DNA of 64,000 nucleotides from Guyanagaster necrorhizus (Eukaryota > Basidiomycota > Agaricomycetes > Agaricales > Physalacriaceae): positions 90,019 to 154,018 of the forward strand of contig NW_025064903.1 in NCBI RefSeq assembly GCF_019112545.1, read 5' to 3'. The position numbers were made by a program, and so were the translations under genes. This document shows positions 46,506 to 58,827 of the stretch, piece by piece. A model generated the notes under the pieces. It was not told the origin of the DNA, made no database searches, and worked only from the letters and a program-made list of their open reading frames with translations. Within the stretch, counting starts at the first letter, position 1; every line of letters begins with the position of its first letter.

Positions 46506-47806
46506 TTTCCAAACTGATCATAGACCCAAAGGATTCAAACCTATGTGATCCAGAGACACAAAACACAATAAAACACCATCCAGCAGACCAAAGGGTTTGA
46601 ACTTCTGCTATTCATAGCACCATGCATTACAAATACCTCAAAAACTCAAAATGATGCCCTTTAGACACTGCTCTCTTATTCTCAGATTAGAGCACAATCC
46701 AAAACCTCTTATTAAACTGGGCTCAAGTCCTTCATGACCTTCAATGCTTTGCTTAGTTCTCAAAGCTCTCTCAATGATATTCAATAATGAGTTTATTCTC
46801 TCATCCAAAGTTACAAATACAAACTCAGAGCTAGAGTGCAAGGCTTTCTGTGCCTAATATACTGCAACTGTGAGAGTCAGAAAACTTCTCTTCTACTCAT
46901 ACAATGCAGTATTTAAATACTCTACTATGATACTTACTAATACAATCCTACTATGGTATCTTCAAAGCATAGGATATCATGCTGGATCCTGCAGATATTA
47001 TTCATATGCATATTACAGTTGCTGTGCTTATTCTCTTCTAGGCCAGGACTGTGTCCACTGTTTCCTCACTAGCTGATATTGGCTAGCTGGCTTAGCCAGG
47101 TCTGCTCACTTTCTTATTTCTCTGATGACACATCTCTGACAGCAGTAAACTGTTTCAGACCCCCAGAGTTATCTCTCATGTTCAGAGTCAGCCACAATAG
47201 TTATGTTCCCTTTTCCAGTGTCCCAACATTCCATCTGGCTCACAAAATATGCTGCTTCTGGTCTGACATGCATCAATTAACCCATCCAATAGATATGTGT
47301 CATACCTTGATATGATATGGAGTCTCTTGCTGTGTTACACATGCTAAGGCACCATAGGTATGCATGCAAGTCTCTGAGCAGTATATGTGCTATTCATCCC
47401 TGAGAGAAGTATTTCTCTATCTATTTCTTTGTGGCCATCATTTCAGTTCTCTGTTCTAAAGCATGTCCCATCAGTGCATTAATAGCTGTGCATCCTTGAT
47501 CAATGTGATTAGGATTGCTGATCATATTTTGATTATAGTCTTTTTATTTTTAGCATGTCCCCTTGTAATGGTATTAGCATATTTAGAGCCAAGTGCTGGA
47601 ACCTCACATGCAGTCTAACCCTTCTGGTATTAGTCTGTTACTAAGCCATGCACTCTGCTCATTGTTACTTCAGTTTAGCCTTATGATAGCTAGGTTTCTG
47701 TGTGCTCTTATCCTATTCTCAGTTACATGCTTACTGGACTGGAATGCAGTCCATATATTCTCAATTTTTGCAATTTTACATGCCTGAACCAGGAGGGGGT
47801 ATGTCA
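46506..47806 (-). repeat. Long copia LTR, copy 2 (3' LTR of Cop-A, minus orientation, truncated)
   Basis: On the minus strand it starts TGACATACC right after the Cop-A pol end and runs for 1.3 kb, lacking the last 430 bp or so. It is an inverted copy of 44759-46058, with which it forms a pair of about 1.3 kb arms around a spacer of roughly 445 bp. Confidence 0.75.
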
Positions 47807-49089
47807 CCACTTGACCTATGTAAGGCCTAACAGTGTGCAAAACCTCTCCAGCTTGACTCAGGCCAGTGACTTGGTAAAGATGTCAGCAATCATGTTATTG
47901 GTGGAGCAGTACTTGAGGTCAGCTTATCTGAGGCTGACTGTTTGGCATATAAAATGAAACTGTATATTGATATACTTGGTTCTTGCATGGAATGTAGAGT
48001 TCTTAGTGAGCCATATTGCACTCTGGTTGTCTGAGAAGAGGGTTGTGGGGCTGATGAGCTGGCAGATGAACTCTGTGAATATCTTCTATATTCAGAGCAG
48101 CTCTTTTGACAAGTGAGTCATTGCAACATACTCTGATTCTGTTGTAAATGCTGTGATGATCAGTTGCTTCTTAGAACTCCATGAGATGGCTCTGATTCTG
48201 ACAAAGAAGACATAGCTGGAAATCCAATACATGTGTGTCTGCAAGCCCCAATCAGCATCTGTGTATCCAGTCAGAGACACATTTTTGCCATTGAGTATGA
48301 GTGCAAGATGGATTGTCCCTTTTAGATACTTGAAAACACAAATAGTGGCATGTCAGTGGATTGTTCTTGGCTTGTCCATGTAGTGAGAGAGGATGGTGAC
48401 TGTGAATGCAATGTTGAGACATATTCTAAGCATTGCATACATTAGCTTGTCTATGGCTATTTGGTATTGACTCTGCTCACATGGGGATAGAACAGTTTTT
48501 GAGATAGAAGGTAAGTTATAGCTGAGGTCAACTCCAGGCTCAAGTGGTGTTATGACTGTTCTGGTGTCTTTTAGACTCATGTTCTTGACTATTGCATCAA
48601 TGTATCTCTGCTGGTCTAGCATAATAGTCTATGCAGTCAGATTGCACTTTATGCCTATACTGAGTAGCCAGCAAAGAGTGCTAAGGTTGGTCATTTTAAA
48701 GTGCTTGCTTAGCTGCTTCTTGATGAGGGTTGCAGAGTTATCTGAGTCTGCTATGATGGTGAGATCATTGGTAGCAGCAGTGACAATGGTGTACTTGTTG
48801 CCAACAAATCTGTAGAACACAGCTTCATCTGACTGGCACACTTGGTACTCTAGCTGTGTGAAGACACCTTTTAACTTGTTGTACCACTTATTTGCACCCT
48901 GACAGCTGCTGTAGAGTGGTTTGAGGAGCTTGCATACTAGCTGCTTGCCCTTCAAATGCTCAGGAATGGTTCAAAACATATCATACATGGGAGGGAGTTT
49001 CATATAGATGGTTTCCTTGAGCTCTGCTTGCAGGTAGGCATTTTTGATGTCAGCCTGTTGGATCACTGAGCTCTTGTTTGCTGTGATAG
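47807..49089 (-). pseudogene. pol: Cop-A reverse transcriptase C-part and RNase H, inverted
   Basis: The minus strand continues the copia RT exactly where 34897 stops: VIQQADIKNAYLQAELKET, KPLYSSCQGANKWYNKL, FYRFVGNKYTIV and an active-site region TAATNDLTII (usually a Y-V-D-D motif, here with N). Next come DQQRYIDAIVKNM and YTDADWGL. RNase H shows ISWSSKKQLIITAFTTESEY, FSDNQSAIWL, and the C-terminal LKYCSTNNMIADIFTKSLA. Several TGA stops are present. The strand switch relative to 1998-34897 is the result of an inversion. Confidence 0.88.
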
Positions 49090-49622
49090 TATTATGGCCA
49101 AATGACACATGTCCAATATCACATGGTAAATAAGTGCTGTATTGCATTTGTACAATCACACTTAAGTCCAATATGTGATGTTGATAGATGTTATATCCCA
49201 AGGTCTTTGCAAGAAGACTTGAGTAGATGGGTGTGAATAAAGGATAGTTTGAGACTAGAGATACATAGTGCTACTGCACTACTTTATATACCTTTAGTCT
49301 GTCTGCTAAATATACTACTACTAATTGTAAGAGTCTGTGCTATAGTCTTCATTGCTGTGTCAAGGCAGTATCATCTACAAAAGACTTGTTGTGCTACAGT
49401 CTAGTCATTGCTAGATGTGCTGAGACAATGTGATAAGGTGATGTTATCCATAATAAGCTTATTATGCTGCAGTTGGAGTGTTGCTTGATGCTCTGAGACA
49501 ATGGTTCACTGTGCTGACTAAGCTTGTCCCATGCTCCTAAGTGCTGGTCTAGATGCTCTGACTAAGCATAAATAGGGGTTAATACAAGTGATAAAAGAAT
49601 GAAATGAGGAAAAATTGTAATA
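49090..49622 (-). repeat. Gyp-5 3' LTR
   Basis: The repeat is 533 bp in minus orientation, preceded on the coding strand by the polypurine-like AAAGAGGAGGTAA. The R motif here reads AGTCTCAAACTATC, against AGTCTTAAACTATC in the 5' LTR. Confidence 0.9.
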
Positions 49623-49655
49623 TTACCTCCTCTTTAAGATCATCATCCTGATGGT

Positions 49656-52600
49656 TTAATTTAAGAATAATTTATAGTCATGTATAGTATCATTTGCATT
49701 CATTAGCTACTCATTTATCCATTAGTTGGATTCTAGACCATAACCTTTCCAGCTGACTAGGTAGTCAACAGTTGTTTTCATGCCTCCATCTCATGCTTTG
49801 ATCTATCAGGTTCTGTGATTGAGTATCTGGTCAACTTTATAATATTCTTCATCATTGATCAGATCAGATGGTGGTGGTGGTGGTGGTTGTTCTTGATTCA
49901 GAAAGGCAGGTTGTACATATAGAGTTAGAAGGGCTTCATTGAATGTGTTGTAGATTTGTCATGTGGGTGATAGCCAAAGCTTATAGGCAGAAGCTCTGAC
50001 CTTCACAATGGTCAGAAATAGTCTGGTTCATTTGTCCACAAGTTTCTGTTTCAGGCATAGGAGGTGAAGATTGGTTGTATCAAGCTAAATCTTGTTGTTT
50101 ACTTAGTAGGAATGTGTGGAGCAGCAGTGTTTGTTGTACTGCATCTTTATTGTGTCAGTAGCTTTTTTAAGTGCAGTTTCTGTTTTGAGATGGATCTTCA
50201 CTATATCTGTTGTGAAGTCCAATGAGGCAGGAGTTGAGGGATGAATTCAGGTTTTATGGGTTATGATTGGGTGGCAGCTGTAGTTCATGAAGAAGAGGGT
50301 CTTGCCAGTGGCTGAGTGAATACAATTGTTATGTTAGAAGACTGCTAAGGCCAACCATTCAGTCTAATCATCCTGTCGATAGTTGATAAACATGCAGAGG
50401 TATTTTTCAATTTCTTGATTAACCTATTTCATCTGTCCATCAGTCTGAGGGTGATAGGTGGTGGAGGTGTTGCTGTGGATGCTGAGCAGATGATACAGAT
50501 TGTTGAGAAACTTTGAAACAAATTGGAGTCCTCAGTCAGAGATGACTGTCTGGGGCATATCATGTTTGGTATGGACTTTATCACAGAGAATCTTTGCCCA
50601 GCCTTCTGATGTCAATTCCATCAAGCACATGATTGGAATGATCACTTTTGAGAAGTGGTCAACAATCACAATGATGGCATCATAACTGTTGCAATCCAGA
50701 AGTCCTATAACCATGTCAACTGAGATATGGGTCCACAGTTGTGATGTTATCTTGTTCAGGTGTAAAGGTGCCACATGAGCTCAGATCAATGATTTGACCC
50801 TCTGACAAGTTTTGCATCTCTTGATATACTCCTTGATGTCCTTTGTCATCTTTGGCCACCAGTACTCTCTGAGTACCAACTCCTTCATCTTGGATATTCC
50901 AGGATGTCCAGCCATTGCATGATCATAGTGTATTGCTATGATCTCACCCCATAATGATTGATTCTGAGAGATATAGAGTCACCCATCATAGACAAGAAGA
51001 TTGTGATCTTGGGATATGCCATGCTCATGGTTGAGGAAAGTCACTATCCTCTGATCCTATAGATTAGGTTGTCAGATGGCACTTCAGATCTTGTCATGGA
51101 TTTTCTTCTCAGTTGGCATGATCATCACCCTAAAGTGTTCTGGCTTCAATAGCACTACCTCCTTATTGTCCTCTTCTCCCTGGTTATAGTCAACCCTTCA
51201 GCTGAGCAGGTCAGCCTTCTTGTTTGCCAAACCAGCTTTGTGATGGAGAGTATATTGATACTCAGATAGCTCTATCATTCATCAGGCTTATCAGCAGTTG
51301 AGCTTTTGAGGAAGGTGGAAATATCAGAGATTTTGATGATCTGTCCATACCTTGAAGACCTGAATAGCCTCAATCAAGTAGTGTCACTATTCAGCAAGTG
51401 CTATCATGATGGCCAACAGTTCTTTGTTATAGATCTTGTAGTTTCATTTCATGATGGTCAATGCCTTCAAGAGGAATGCCACCAGTCTCTATTTTCTATT
51501 CTATTCCTGAGAGAGTATCATCCCAATAGCTCCCTTGCTTGAGTTTGCCTCAACTCTGAACTTTCTCTTCTGTGTGGGTATTGCAAGGACTACATTCTTG
51601 GCAAGTCATTGTTTGAGATTGTCAAATACACTCTGCTGCAACAATCTCCAGGTCCAAGAGGCATTGCTGGTGAGTTGCATTATTGGTCTGATGATCTTGC
51701 TGTAATTCTTGATGAACCAGCAGTAGAAGTTGGTGAATCCTAGGAATGATTGTAGTCTCTTCTTCATCAGCTCTGGCCACTCTGTTACTCCAGCCACCTT
51801 GACAGGGTCTATGCAGATGCTTTCTTTGTTGATGATGACCCTCAGATACTCTGCTTCTAACACTTTGAACTTGCACTTCTCTACTTTGAGGAAAAATTTG
51901 TGTTTCCTCATAAGTTGAAGCACTTGTTGGATGAGTCATCAGTGTTCCTCCCTATTCTTGGACATGATGAGGATATCATCAAGGTAAATCACCATCTTTC
52001 CAGCAGCAATCAGATCCTTGAAAATGTCATTCATCATCTATTGGAATGTGGTGGGAAAATTGGTGAGCCTAAAGAATATGACTGTGAGCTTGAATAGGTC
52101 TCAATTGATGCAAAAGGCTGCCTTCCATTCATCCCCTTCTTTAATGCATATGTTGTTGTACCTCCACTGGATGTCTAGCTTAGTGTAAAACCCAGGCCCC
52201 TCTGAGTTTGTCTATCAACTTGGATATCAGCAGTAAGGGATATCAGTTCTTGATGGTCATCTCATTTAAGTGTTGGTAGTCTTAGACCAGTCAGAGTTTG
52301 CTGTCCTTCTTTTTGACAAAGAAAAATGGTGACACCATTGGGGATTTGGGAGGTCAAATCTGTCTGCTTGATAAATTCTCCTCCAAGAATTTATCAAGTT
52401 CTTGCTGCTCCAGATGTTTCAGAGAATATATTTTGCAATCCAGGTTGGCATTGGCATTTGGCATCAGTTTGATTGCATGGTCCCATGGTTTGAGTTCAGA
52501 AAGCTCATCAAAGCTTTCCTTTGCAAACAAATCATAGTAGTCCTGTGCTCATTCAGAGACTATTTTCTCAAATGTCCTCTCCTTCTTCTTCTCATTAACT

Positions 52601-54048
52601 GCTGCAGCTAGGTTGTTGGCATGATGGACCACACAGATTTGAATAGCAGGTTCAAGGTTGACTGCCAATATGGTCTCTCCATTCTCCATTTCTTTATCTC
52701 ATTAGTTATTGAGATCAGCATCAGGCAATGTAAATGGGTTTTTCCAGCAGCAGCACCAGGCAAACATCATTTATCTGGTCTTCCAATTGATTAGCAGATT
52801 ATGGTAGATCAACCAATCATGACCAAGAAAGAGTTCCTTGGTCCCAAGATCAGTTACTGCTAAGTTGATCTGCTCTGAATGATCCCCTATCATCAATCAG
52901 AGTTCTATGAACTCAGTGATCAATCCTGCCTGATTCTTGGTTCTATCAGCATTGTAGATGGGAATCAGGGTGGCTGTTGCTCTTGTTGGTAATCTATGCT
53001 TGGTGATGAAAGCATGATTAATTGAGCTACCAGTGCACCCACTGTTGATTAGTGCTGTGACAGTGAAGGTTGCTTGATTGGTGAGAACTTGAATTTGTGC
53101 CTTTGTGGTGAGGTCTTATTCATAAGTCTTCTGCTGCTGTATGAACTTCTTTTATCCTTGAAGTTCATTGAGCCATTCCAGAGCCTTCTCTCTTTCTGCT
53201 TTTTTCAACCCCTTTATCAGCTCTGGATCTATCTCATCAGTCCTGGTCAAGTGGATCCATCCCCAAAGCATTGCCTTGGCTTCTTTATCCTTTCATGATT
53301 CCTTGATGGCCTGCCAAGTCCACTTGGTGTTGAATGGCTTTAACTAACCAATGAGAGTCTCTCCTTCTGTTTGGCCCTTGGGCAGTTGAGCTTCTGTTTT
53401 TTGTGATTCTTTTAGTGTGTGGGCAATGTTTTGAAGTATATTCAAATGCTCATAAATATTCATATCTACATATAGCATATTAGTCCAACCCATGATTACT
53501 GCTGACACACTGGATTGCTTCTTGGCTGTTACACACATGCTGCCAGCCTCTGTGTCATCTCATCCAATCATGAACCCAATTATCAAAACCCACTGGATTC
53601 TGCTGCTTTCTAATATCTATGAATTTCATTTTCACCATTATCATTTCACATCCATATTTCATATTGTAATATCTAGACCCCAAACTCAGTAGCAAATATT
53701 GACAGCAGAATCCAATGGAACCTGACTCAGAATTAGCTACCATTAGTATATAAAGTCATATATAATCATTGTAACTACTCAGTTTGAATATCAACTTAGA
53801 TAGCCATCTACACTTCATACTCACTTCAGCTCTTCACTGACTCATCTGTCAGATTCTGCTCCAAAGGATTCTCCTTACTTCTCTAACAGAACTCTGTTCT
53901 GTCCATCCAAATCCCTGAGCCCTGACTCAAGGGTGATGTTGCTAATAGCTTCATTGATGCCCATGCACTCTGCCAGTCTCCACATGTGCACTCAGATCCA
54001 CTTGATTGGCATATTCCTAACATTGGCCAACTGAGTGGAATCACTCAC
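49656..54048 (-). pseudogene. pol: pol polyprotein (Gyp-5), interrupted by a solo LTR
   Basis: Pol starts at the GTG overlapping the gag TGA (54045-54048) and resumes below 53522 (AKKQSSVSAVIMGWTN). Protease reads TALINSGCTGSS near 53030-53050, with the catalytic Asp changed to Asn. RT YLDD is at 51975-51986. RNase H is near 51420-51600. The integrase HHCC region is near 50810-50960, and the core has ISD then a stop near 50530-50560. The chromodomain is near 49700-49800 (VDYLVSWKGY). Many TGA and TAG stops. Confidence 0.87.
53527..54022 (+). repeat. Solo LTR of an unrelated family
   Basis: A 496 bp insert bounded by TGTTA and TAACA, with perfect 5 bp duplications TTGGC (53522-53526 and 54023-54027). 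Removing it rejoins the Gyp-5 pol leader in frame (STQLA to AKKQSSV). A TATA box (AGTATATAAAG) near 53739-53749 suggests plus orientation. It does not match the gypsy or copia LTRs of the window. No CpG is visible in it. Confidence 0.85.
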
Positions 54049-55682
54049 TTGTCAGTCTCATCTTTTACCTTCTTGACCCTGGAGTCTGTTTTGGAGTCCT
54101 CAAGTCCATTGGCCTCCTTCTGTAGTTCTGTGATCTGTGCCCTGATATCTTCTTATGTGCACTTCTTCTTTGGGCAGTCTCAGGTCATGTGACCCTTCTA
54201 GCCACAATTGAAACACTTTCCATCTTTCTTGAGATGGTCAATGTCCATTGGTTTGCCAGTGCCAGTATAGATCATTCTGGTGCCTGTCTTCTGAGCAGTG
54301 TATAAAGAGGTTGATAATGTACTGGGTCTTTCTGTCTCTGATCCTCCTGATTCACTGTTAGTCTTTCTGTTTGATAGAGTCAACTTCTTCATTTCTATAG
54401 ATAGTCCTGCTCTGACTGCCTTCTGTCACAGTCTTTCCTTGTTCATCTCCATGATCCACATCTTCCATTCTTCATATCCTTTTAGAATGTTCATGCTGAT
54501 GTTGGAGATCATGTTGAGGTATGATAGGGGTACTCCTATCTTCATGTATTCAACCATGTGTCTCTCCTCATTGACACACTCTCTGACTCTGGCTAGAGTT
54601 CTGAGCCATTTCAACTCATTGAAGTACTCACTGGTGATCTTGTCTCCCATGTGAAGCTCCTTCATCTTGGTCTTGTGGACTTTTTGGACTGCAGAGTCAA
54701 TAAACTTGTCATGAATCATTTGTTTGAACATCAGCTATGAGGGGTATCAGTAATGGCTCCAGATAGTAGAGTGGAAGGTCAGGGCAATTAAGATCCACCA
54801 GCATTTGGCCTTGCTCTTGAAGTATGAGGCAGCAAAAGCCACCTTGTTCATGTTGGATCTGAGGTAGGTGACATAGACCTCAAAGTATTGCTTGCAGTCT
54901 ACAAGGAAGCAGTTGATGTCATCAGAGGCCTCTTTGAAAGGGTGGGGGATGCAGAGGAGATCAGGTTTATATTGAAGAACAGCAGCATTCTGGAATAGTG
55001 CTGACATTAGATTGGAGTATTCATTGAATGGCAGATGATGCCATTCAGCTGGCAGTTCAGGGAAGGAGTACAGCAAATTATCATCAGTGACAGGACTCCC
55101 CTGTGGTCCTGCCTCTTTTCATATGATAACCCTGTTCCAAACAGTGAATTCTAACCTGACAGCCTTGGAATCATCTTTGATTGGGTCTTTCCTGGTTCCA
55201 GACCCTTCAGCTTTGTCTAATGGCAGCTGTCTGGCAAGGAGTCAGCTCCCTTTGCCTGTCCACAGGTTTTGGAATCTGATAGGCCATAGTGGTCTCTGGG
55301 GTTTCAGCCATTATAGCCAAGATGCAGTGCTTCAGCCTGAAAGTGTGGATGATGCATAGTGGATGCTAGTAGTTTGAATAGAAGGAGCTATGTAAACAGC
55401 TCACTTTGGCTGTGTTGATGGCATGTTGGACATTGGTCACACCTCATACTGGAAGAGTGGTAGTCCTCCCAGTAGGTTCTCCAGATAGTCTCTATTATAC
55501 AAATAGATAGCTCTGTCAGTAGCTGCATATTGTAATATATGTTGTCTTTCTTTGTTGTCTGCAGTCTTATACCTGACACCAAGCAGGATTATCCACCAGC
55601 TGGCCTCACTCAGTAGCATAGCTGTCCCTTCATAGTACAGTTGCTCATACTCCCTTATCTGAGTTGCCTGTTGAAGAGGATC
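54045..55682 (-). pseudogene. gag: gag C-terminal half (Gyp-5), inverted
   Basis: The minus strand begins at about 55680 (REYEQLYYEGTAMLLSEAS). It then carries DDINCFLVDCKQYFEVYVTY with the capsid (KVAFAASYFKSKAKCWW; MKELHMGDKITSEYFNEL at 54630-54660), and the zinc knuckle at about 54172-54221. Two TGA/TAG stops lie inside CX2CX4HX4C. It ends at TGA 54045, overlapping pol. Confidence 0.85.
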
Positions 55683-57498
55683 TGAGCATGCACAAGGTGA
55701 AAACAGATATAGTGGAGCACTATTCACTGACCACACTCACACCAACACACACACAAAACTCTTAGTTCATGGAGGGATTATAATGTGATAAAAGTAGTAT
55801 TCAACAAATATAATTGTCTTCTTCAATGAATCTACAGCATGCAAACAGCAATAGTGTGCTTACAATGGTCTTAGGTCTCTCTAAGTCTCAAAGCTTTTCA
55901 TTTTATCAAAACAAGAGGTGGCAACAGATGTTGCCAAGCCTTAAGACAAAGGATACCACAACTCAATACAATATGTTGAAACACTTCCACAAGACTCTCA
56001 AATGGTCTCAAGCACAGCTCAGGTCAACTCAAACTCCCTGACACACACAATACACAGCTCAAAGCTTAGTGCTCTAAGCAGAAACCAATCACAAATATGT
56101 TCACAAGTGCTAAAGAGCACAAATCCCTGTTCACAAATTTTCAAACTGATCATAGACCCACAGGATTCAAATCTATGCAATCCAGAGACACAAAACACAC
56201 TAAAATGCCATCCAACAGACCAAAGGGTTTGAAGCTCTGCCAATCTGTGAAAATAACACAAAAAGCACACACTAATCAAGTCAAAGGGTTTGAACCTCTG
56301 CCACCTGTAGTGTCATGTATCACAAATACCTCAAAAACTCAAGATGATGCCCTTCAGACACTTCTCTCTTATTCTCAGGTTAGAGCACAATCCAAAACCT
56401 CTTATCAAACCAGGCTCAAGTCCTTCATGAGCTTTGATGCCTCACTTAGTTCTCAAGGCTCTCTCAATAATAAGTTTATTCTCTTGCTTGAAGTTACAAA
56501 CACAAACCCAGGGCTAGAGTGCAAGGCTTTCTGTGCCCAATACACTGCAACTGTGGGAGTCAGAAACTCTCTCTTCTACTCATACAATGTGGTATTTAAA
56601 TACTCTACTGTGGTACTTACTAATACAATCCTACTATGGTATCTTCAAAGCACAGAACTCTGTGCCAGATCCTGTGGGTACTATTCACATGCATATCACA
56701 GCTGCCATGCTTATTCTCTTCTGGGCTAGGACTGTGCCTGCAGTTTTCTTGTTAGCTGATATCAGCTAGCTGGCCTAGCCAGGTCTGCTTGCTTTCTTAT
56801 TTCTCTGATGACACATCCCTGATAGCAGTAAACTGTCTCAGACCCCCAGGGTTATCTCTCATGTCTGGAGTCAGCCACAATGGTTATATTCCCTCACAAA
56901 ATGTGCTGCTTCTGGTCTGACATGCATCAATTAATCCACCTGATAGCTCAGTGCCATACCTCAGTATGATGTGGAGTCCCTCACTGTGTTATGCATGCTA
57001 AGGCACCATAAGTATGTGTGCAAGGCTCTGAGCAGTATATGCACTATTCATTCCTGAGAGTAGTATTTCTCTCTCTATCTATTTCTTTGTGGCCATCATT
57101 TCAGTTCTCTGTTCAACACCCAGTTATTCAGATACCTTTCTTTGGGTCTCAGTTCTCTGTTCTAAAGTGTGTTCTCTCAGTGCATCCTTGATCAATGTGA
57201 TCAGAATTGCTGATCATATTTTGATCATATTCTTTTTATTTTTAGCATGTCCCCTTGTAATGGTATTGGCATGTTTAGGGCCAAGTGCTGGGACCTCACA
57301 TGCAGTCTAACCCCTCTGGTATTAGTCTGTTACTAGGCCATGCACTCTGCTCATTGTTACTTCAGTTTAGCCTTATGATAGCTAGGTTTCTGTGTGCTCT
57401 AGTCCTATTTTCAGTTACATGCTTACTGGACTGGAATGCAGTTCATGTATTCTCAATTTTTGCAATTTTACATGCCTGAACCAGGAGGAAGCATGTCA
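55683..57498 (-). repeat. Long copia LTR, copy 3 (complete, minus orientation)
   Basis: The copy is 1,816 bp with near-inverted termini, TGACATGC at one end and GCATGCTCA at the other. Its head abuts Gyp-0 pol at 57499 and its tail abuts Gyp-5 gag at 55682. The flanks differ (GGATC, ACATT), so it is not a simple insertion. A 20 bp phrase (AAAGGGTTTGAAGCTCTGCC) is partly duplicated 60 bp downstream near 56220-56300. Confidence 0.75.
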
Positions 57499-58827
57499 AC
57501 ATTTGAGAAGATGGTGCCTGAGTGGACATGAGATTATCAGGATCTATTCAACAAGGAAAACTTCAACAAATTACTGGAGCCAAAGCCCTGAGACCATGCA
57601 ATTGAATTAATCCTGAATGCAAATGCCAACTTAGACTGTAAAGTGTATCCACTCAGTTATTTGGAACAGCAAGAACTTGACAAGTTTTTGGATAAAAACT
57701 TGTCCAGTGAGCATATCTGACCATCCAAGTTGCCCATGGTATCTCCCTTCTTCTTTATCAAAAAGAAGAATGGGAAGTTATGACCAGTTCAGGATTATCA
57801 AAGACTTAATGAGATGATGATCAAGAATTAATACTCCTTTTCTCTCATCTCAGAGTTGATGGACAAACTATGCAATGCTTGGTATTATTCCAAGCTTGAT
57901 ATTAGATGGGGATACAACAATGTTCAAATCAAGAAGGAGGATGAATGGAAGGTGGCATTCAGAACAAATCATGAACTTTTTGAACCTATGATAATGTTCT
58001 TCAGACTAACCAATCCATCAGCCATCTTTCAGTGGATGATGAACAACATTTTCAAGGATCTAATCACCACAAGAAAAGTCATGATATACCTTGACAACAT
58101 CTTTATCATGTCTAAGGATTGAGAAGAACACTGATGCCTAGTATAGCAGATCCTAGAACTCATGCAGAAGTATAAGCTATTCCTCAAAGCTGAGAAATCT
58201 GAGTTTGAGATCCTAGAAACAGAGTACCTCAGGGTTATCATCAGTGAGGGAAGCATCTGCATAGACCCAGTAAGGTGGCAGGGGTGATAGAATGGCTGGT
58301 GCTGATAAAAAAGAAGAAGCTACAATCATTCCTAGGATTCACTAACTTCTACTGCTGGTTCATTCAGGACTATAGCAAAATAGTCTGACCCATGACTCAA
58401 TTAACAGGCAATGCCTCTTGGATGTGAGAACCCTCACAGCAAGCAGCATTTGACAACTTGAAGTGATGACTGGCTGAAAATGTCATATTAGCAGTGCTGA
58501 CAGAAGAGGAAAAATTCCATGTAGAGACAGACTCAAGTGAAGGTGCAATAGGTGCCATACTATCACAAAAGCAGGATGGAAGGTGGTGACCAGTGGCTTT
58601 CCTCTTGAAGATGCTGACCATCACTGAGTGCAACTATGAGATCTATGACAAGGAACTTTTGGCAATCATGCTTGCTCTAGCTAAATGATGACATTATCTA
58701 ATTGGAGCAACTCAGACATTCAAGACCTAGATGGATCATCAGAATCTTCAATACTTCTAGCTGCTCCAAAAGCTTAACCAATGACAGGCATGCTGGATTA
58801 TGGAGCTCTCTGAATGCTAATATATGT
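57499..58827 (+). pseudogene. pol: pol: RT and RNase H (Gyp-0)
   Basis: RT begins after the conserved DYQDLFNKENFN linker. KKKNGKL near 57770, RWGYNNVQIKKEDEWKVAF near 57905-57960, and active site YLDN at 58087-58098 (second Asp to Asn). The thumb/connection (EFEILETEYLRVIISEGS, FLGFTNFYCWFI) and RNase H (VETDSSEGAIGAILS; YDKELLAIMLALAK) follow. The frame shifts once near 58272. The last gypsy residues before the insert are ELSE then a stop and YML. Confidence 0.87.

Larger units (their letters stand above)
49090..55682 (-). mobile_element. Gyp-5, right part (gag 3' half, pol, 3' LTR), inverted
   Basis: This minus-strand segment completes Gyp-5. Its LTR (533 bp) equals the 5' LTR in length, and its outer flank GATAG (49085-49089) is the reverse complement of CTATC at 34893-34897. 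The gag on its left end in element order starts about 420 codons into the family sequence (REYEQLYYEG), so about 1 kb of gag is lost between 44758 and 55682. A solo LTR of another family sits in its pol leader. Confidence 0.88.
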
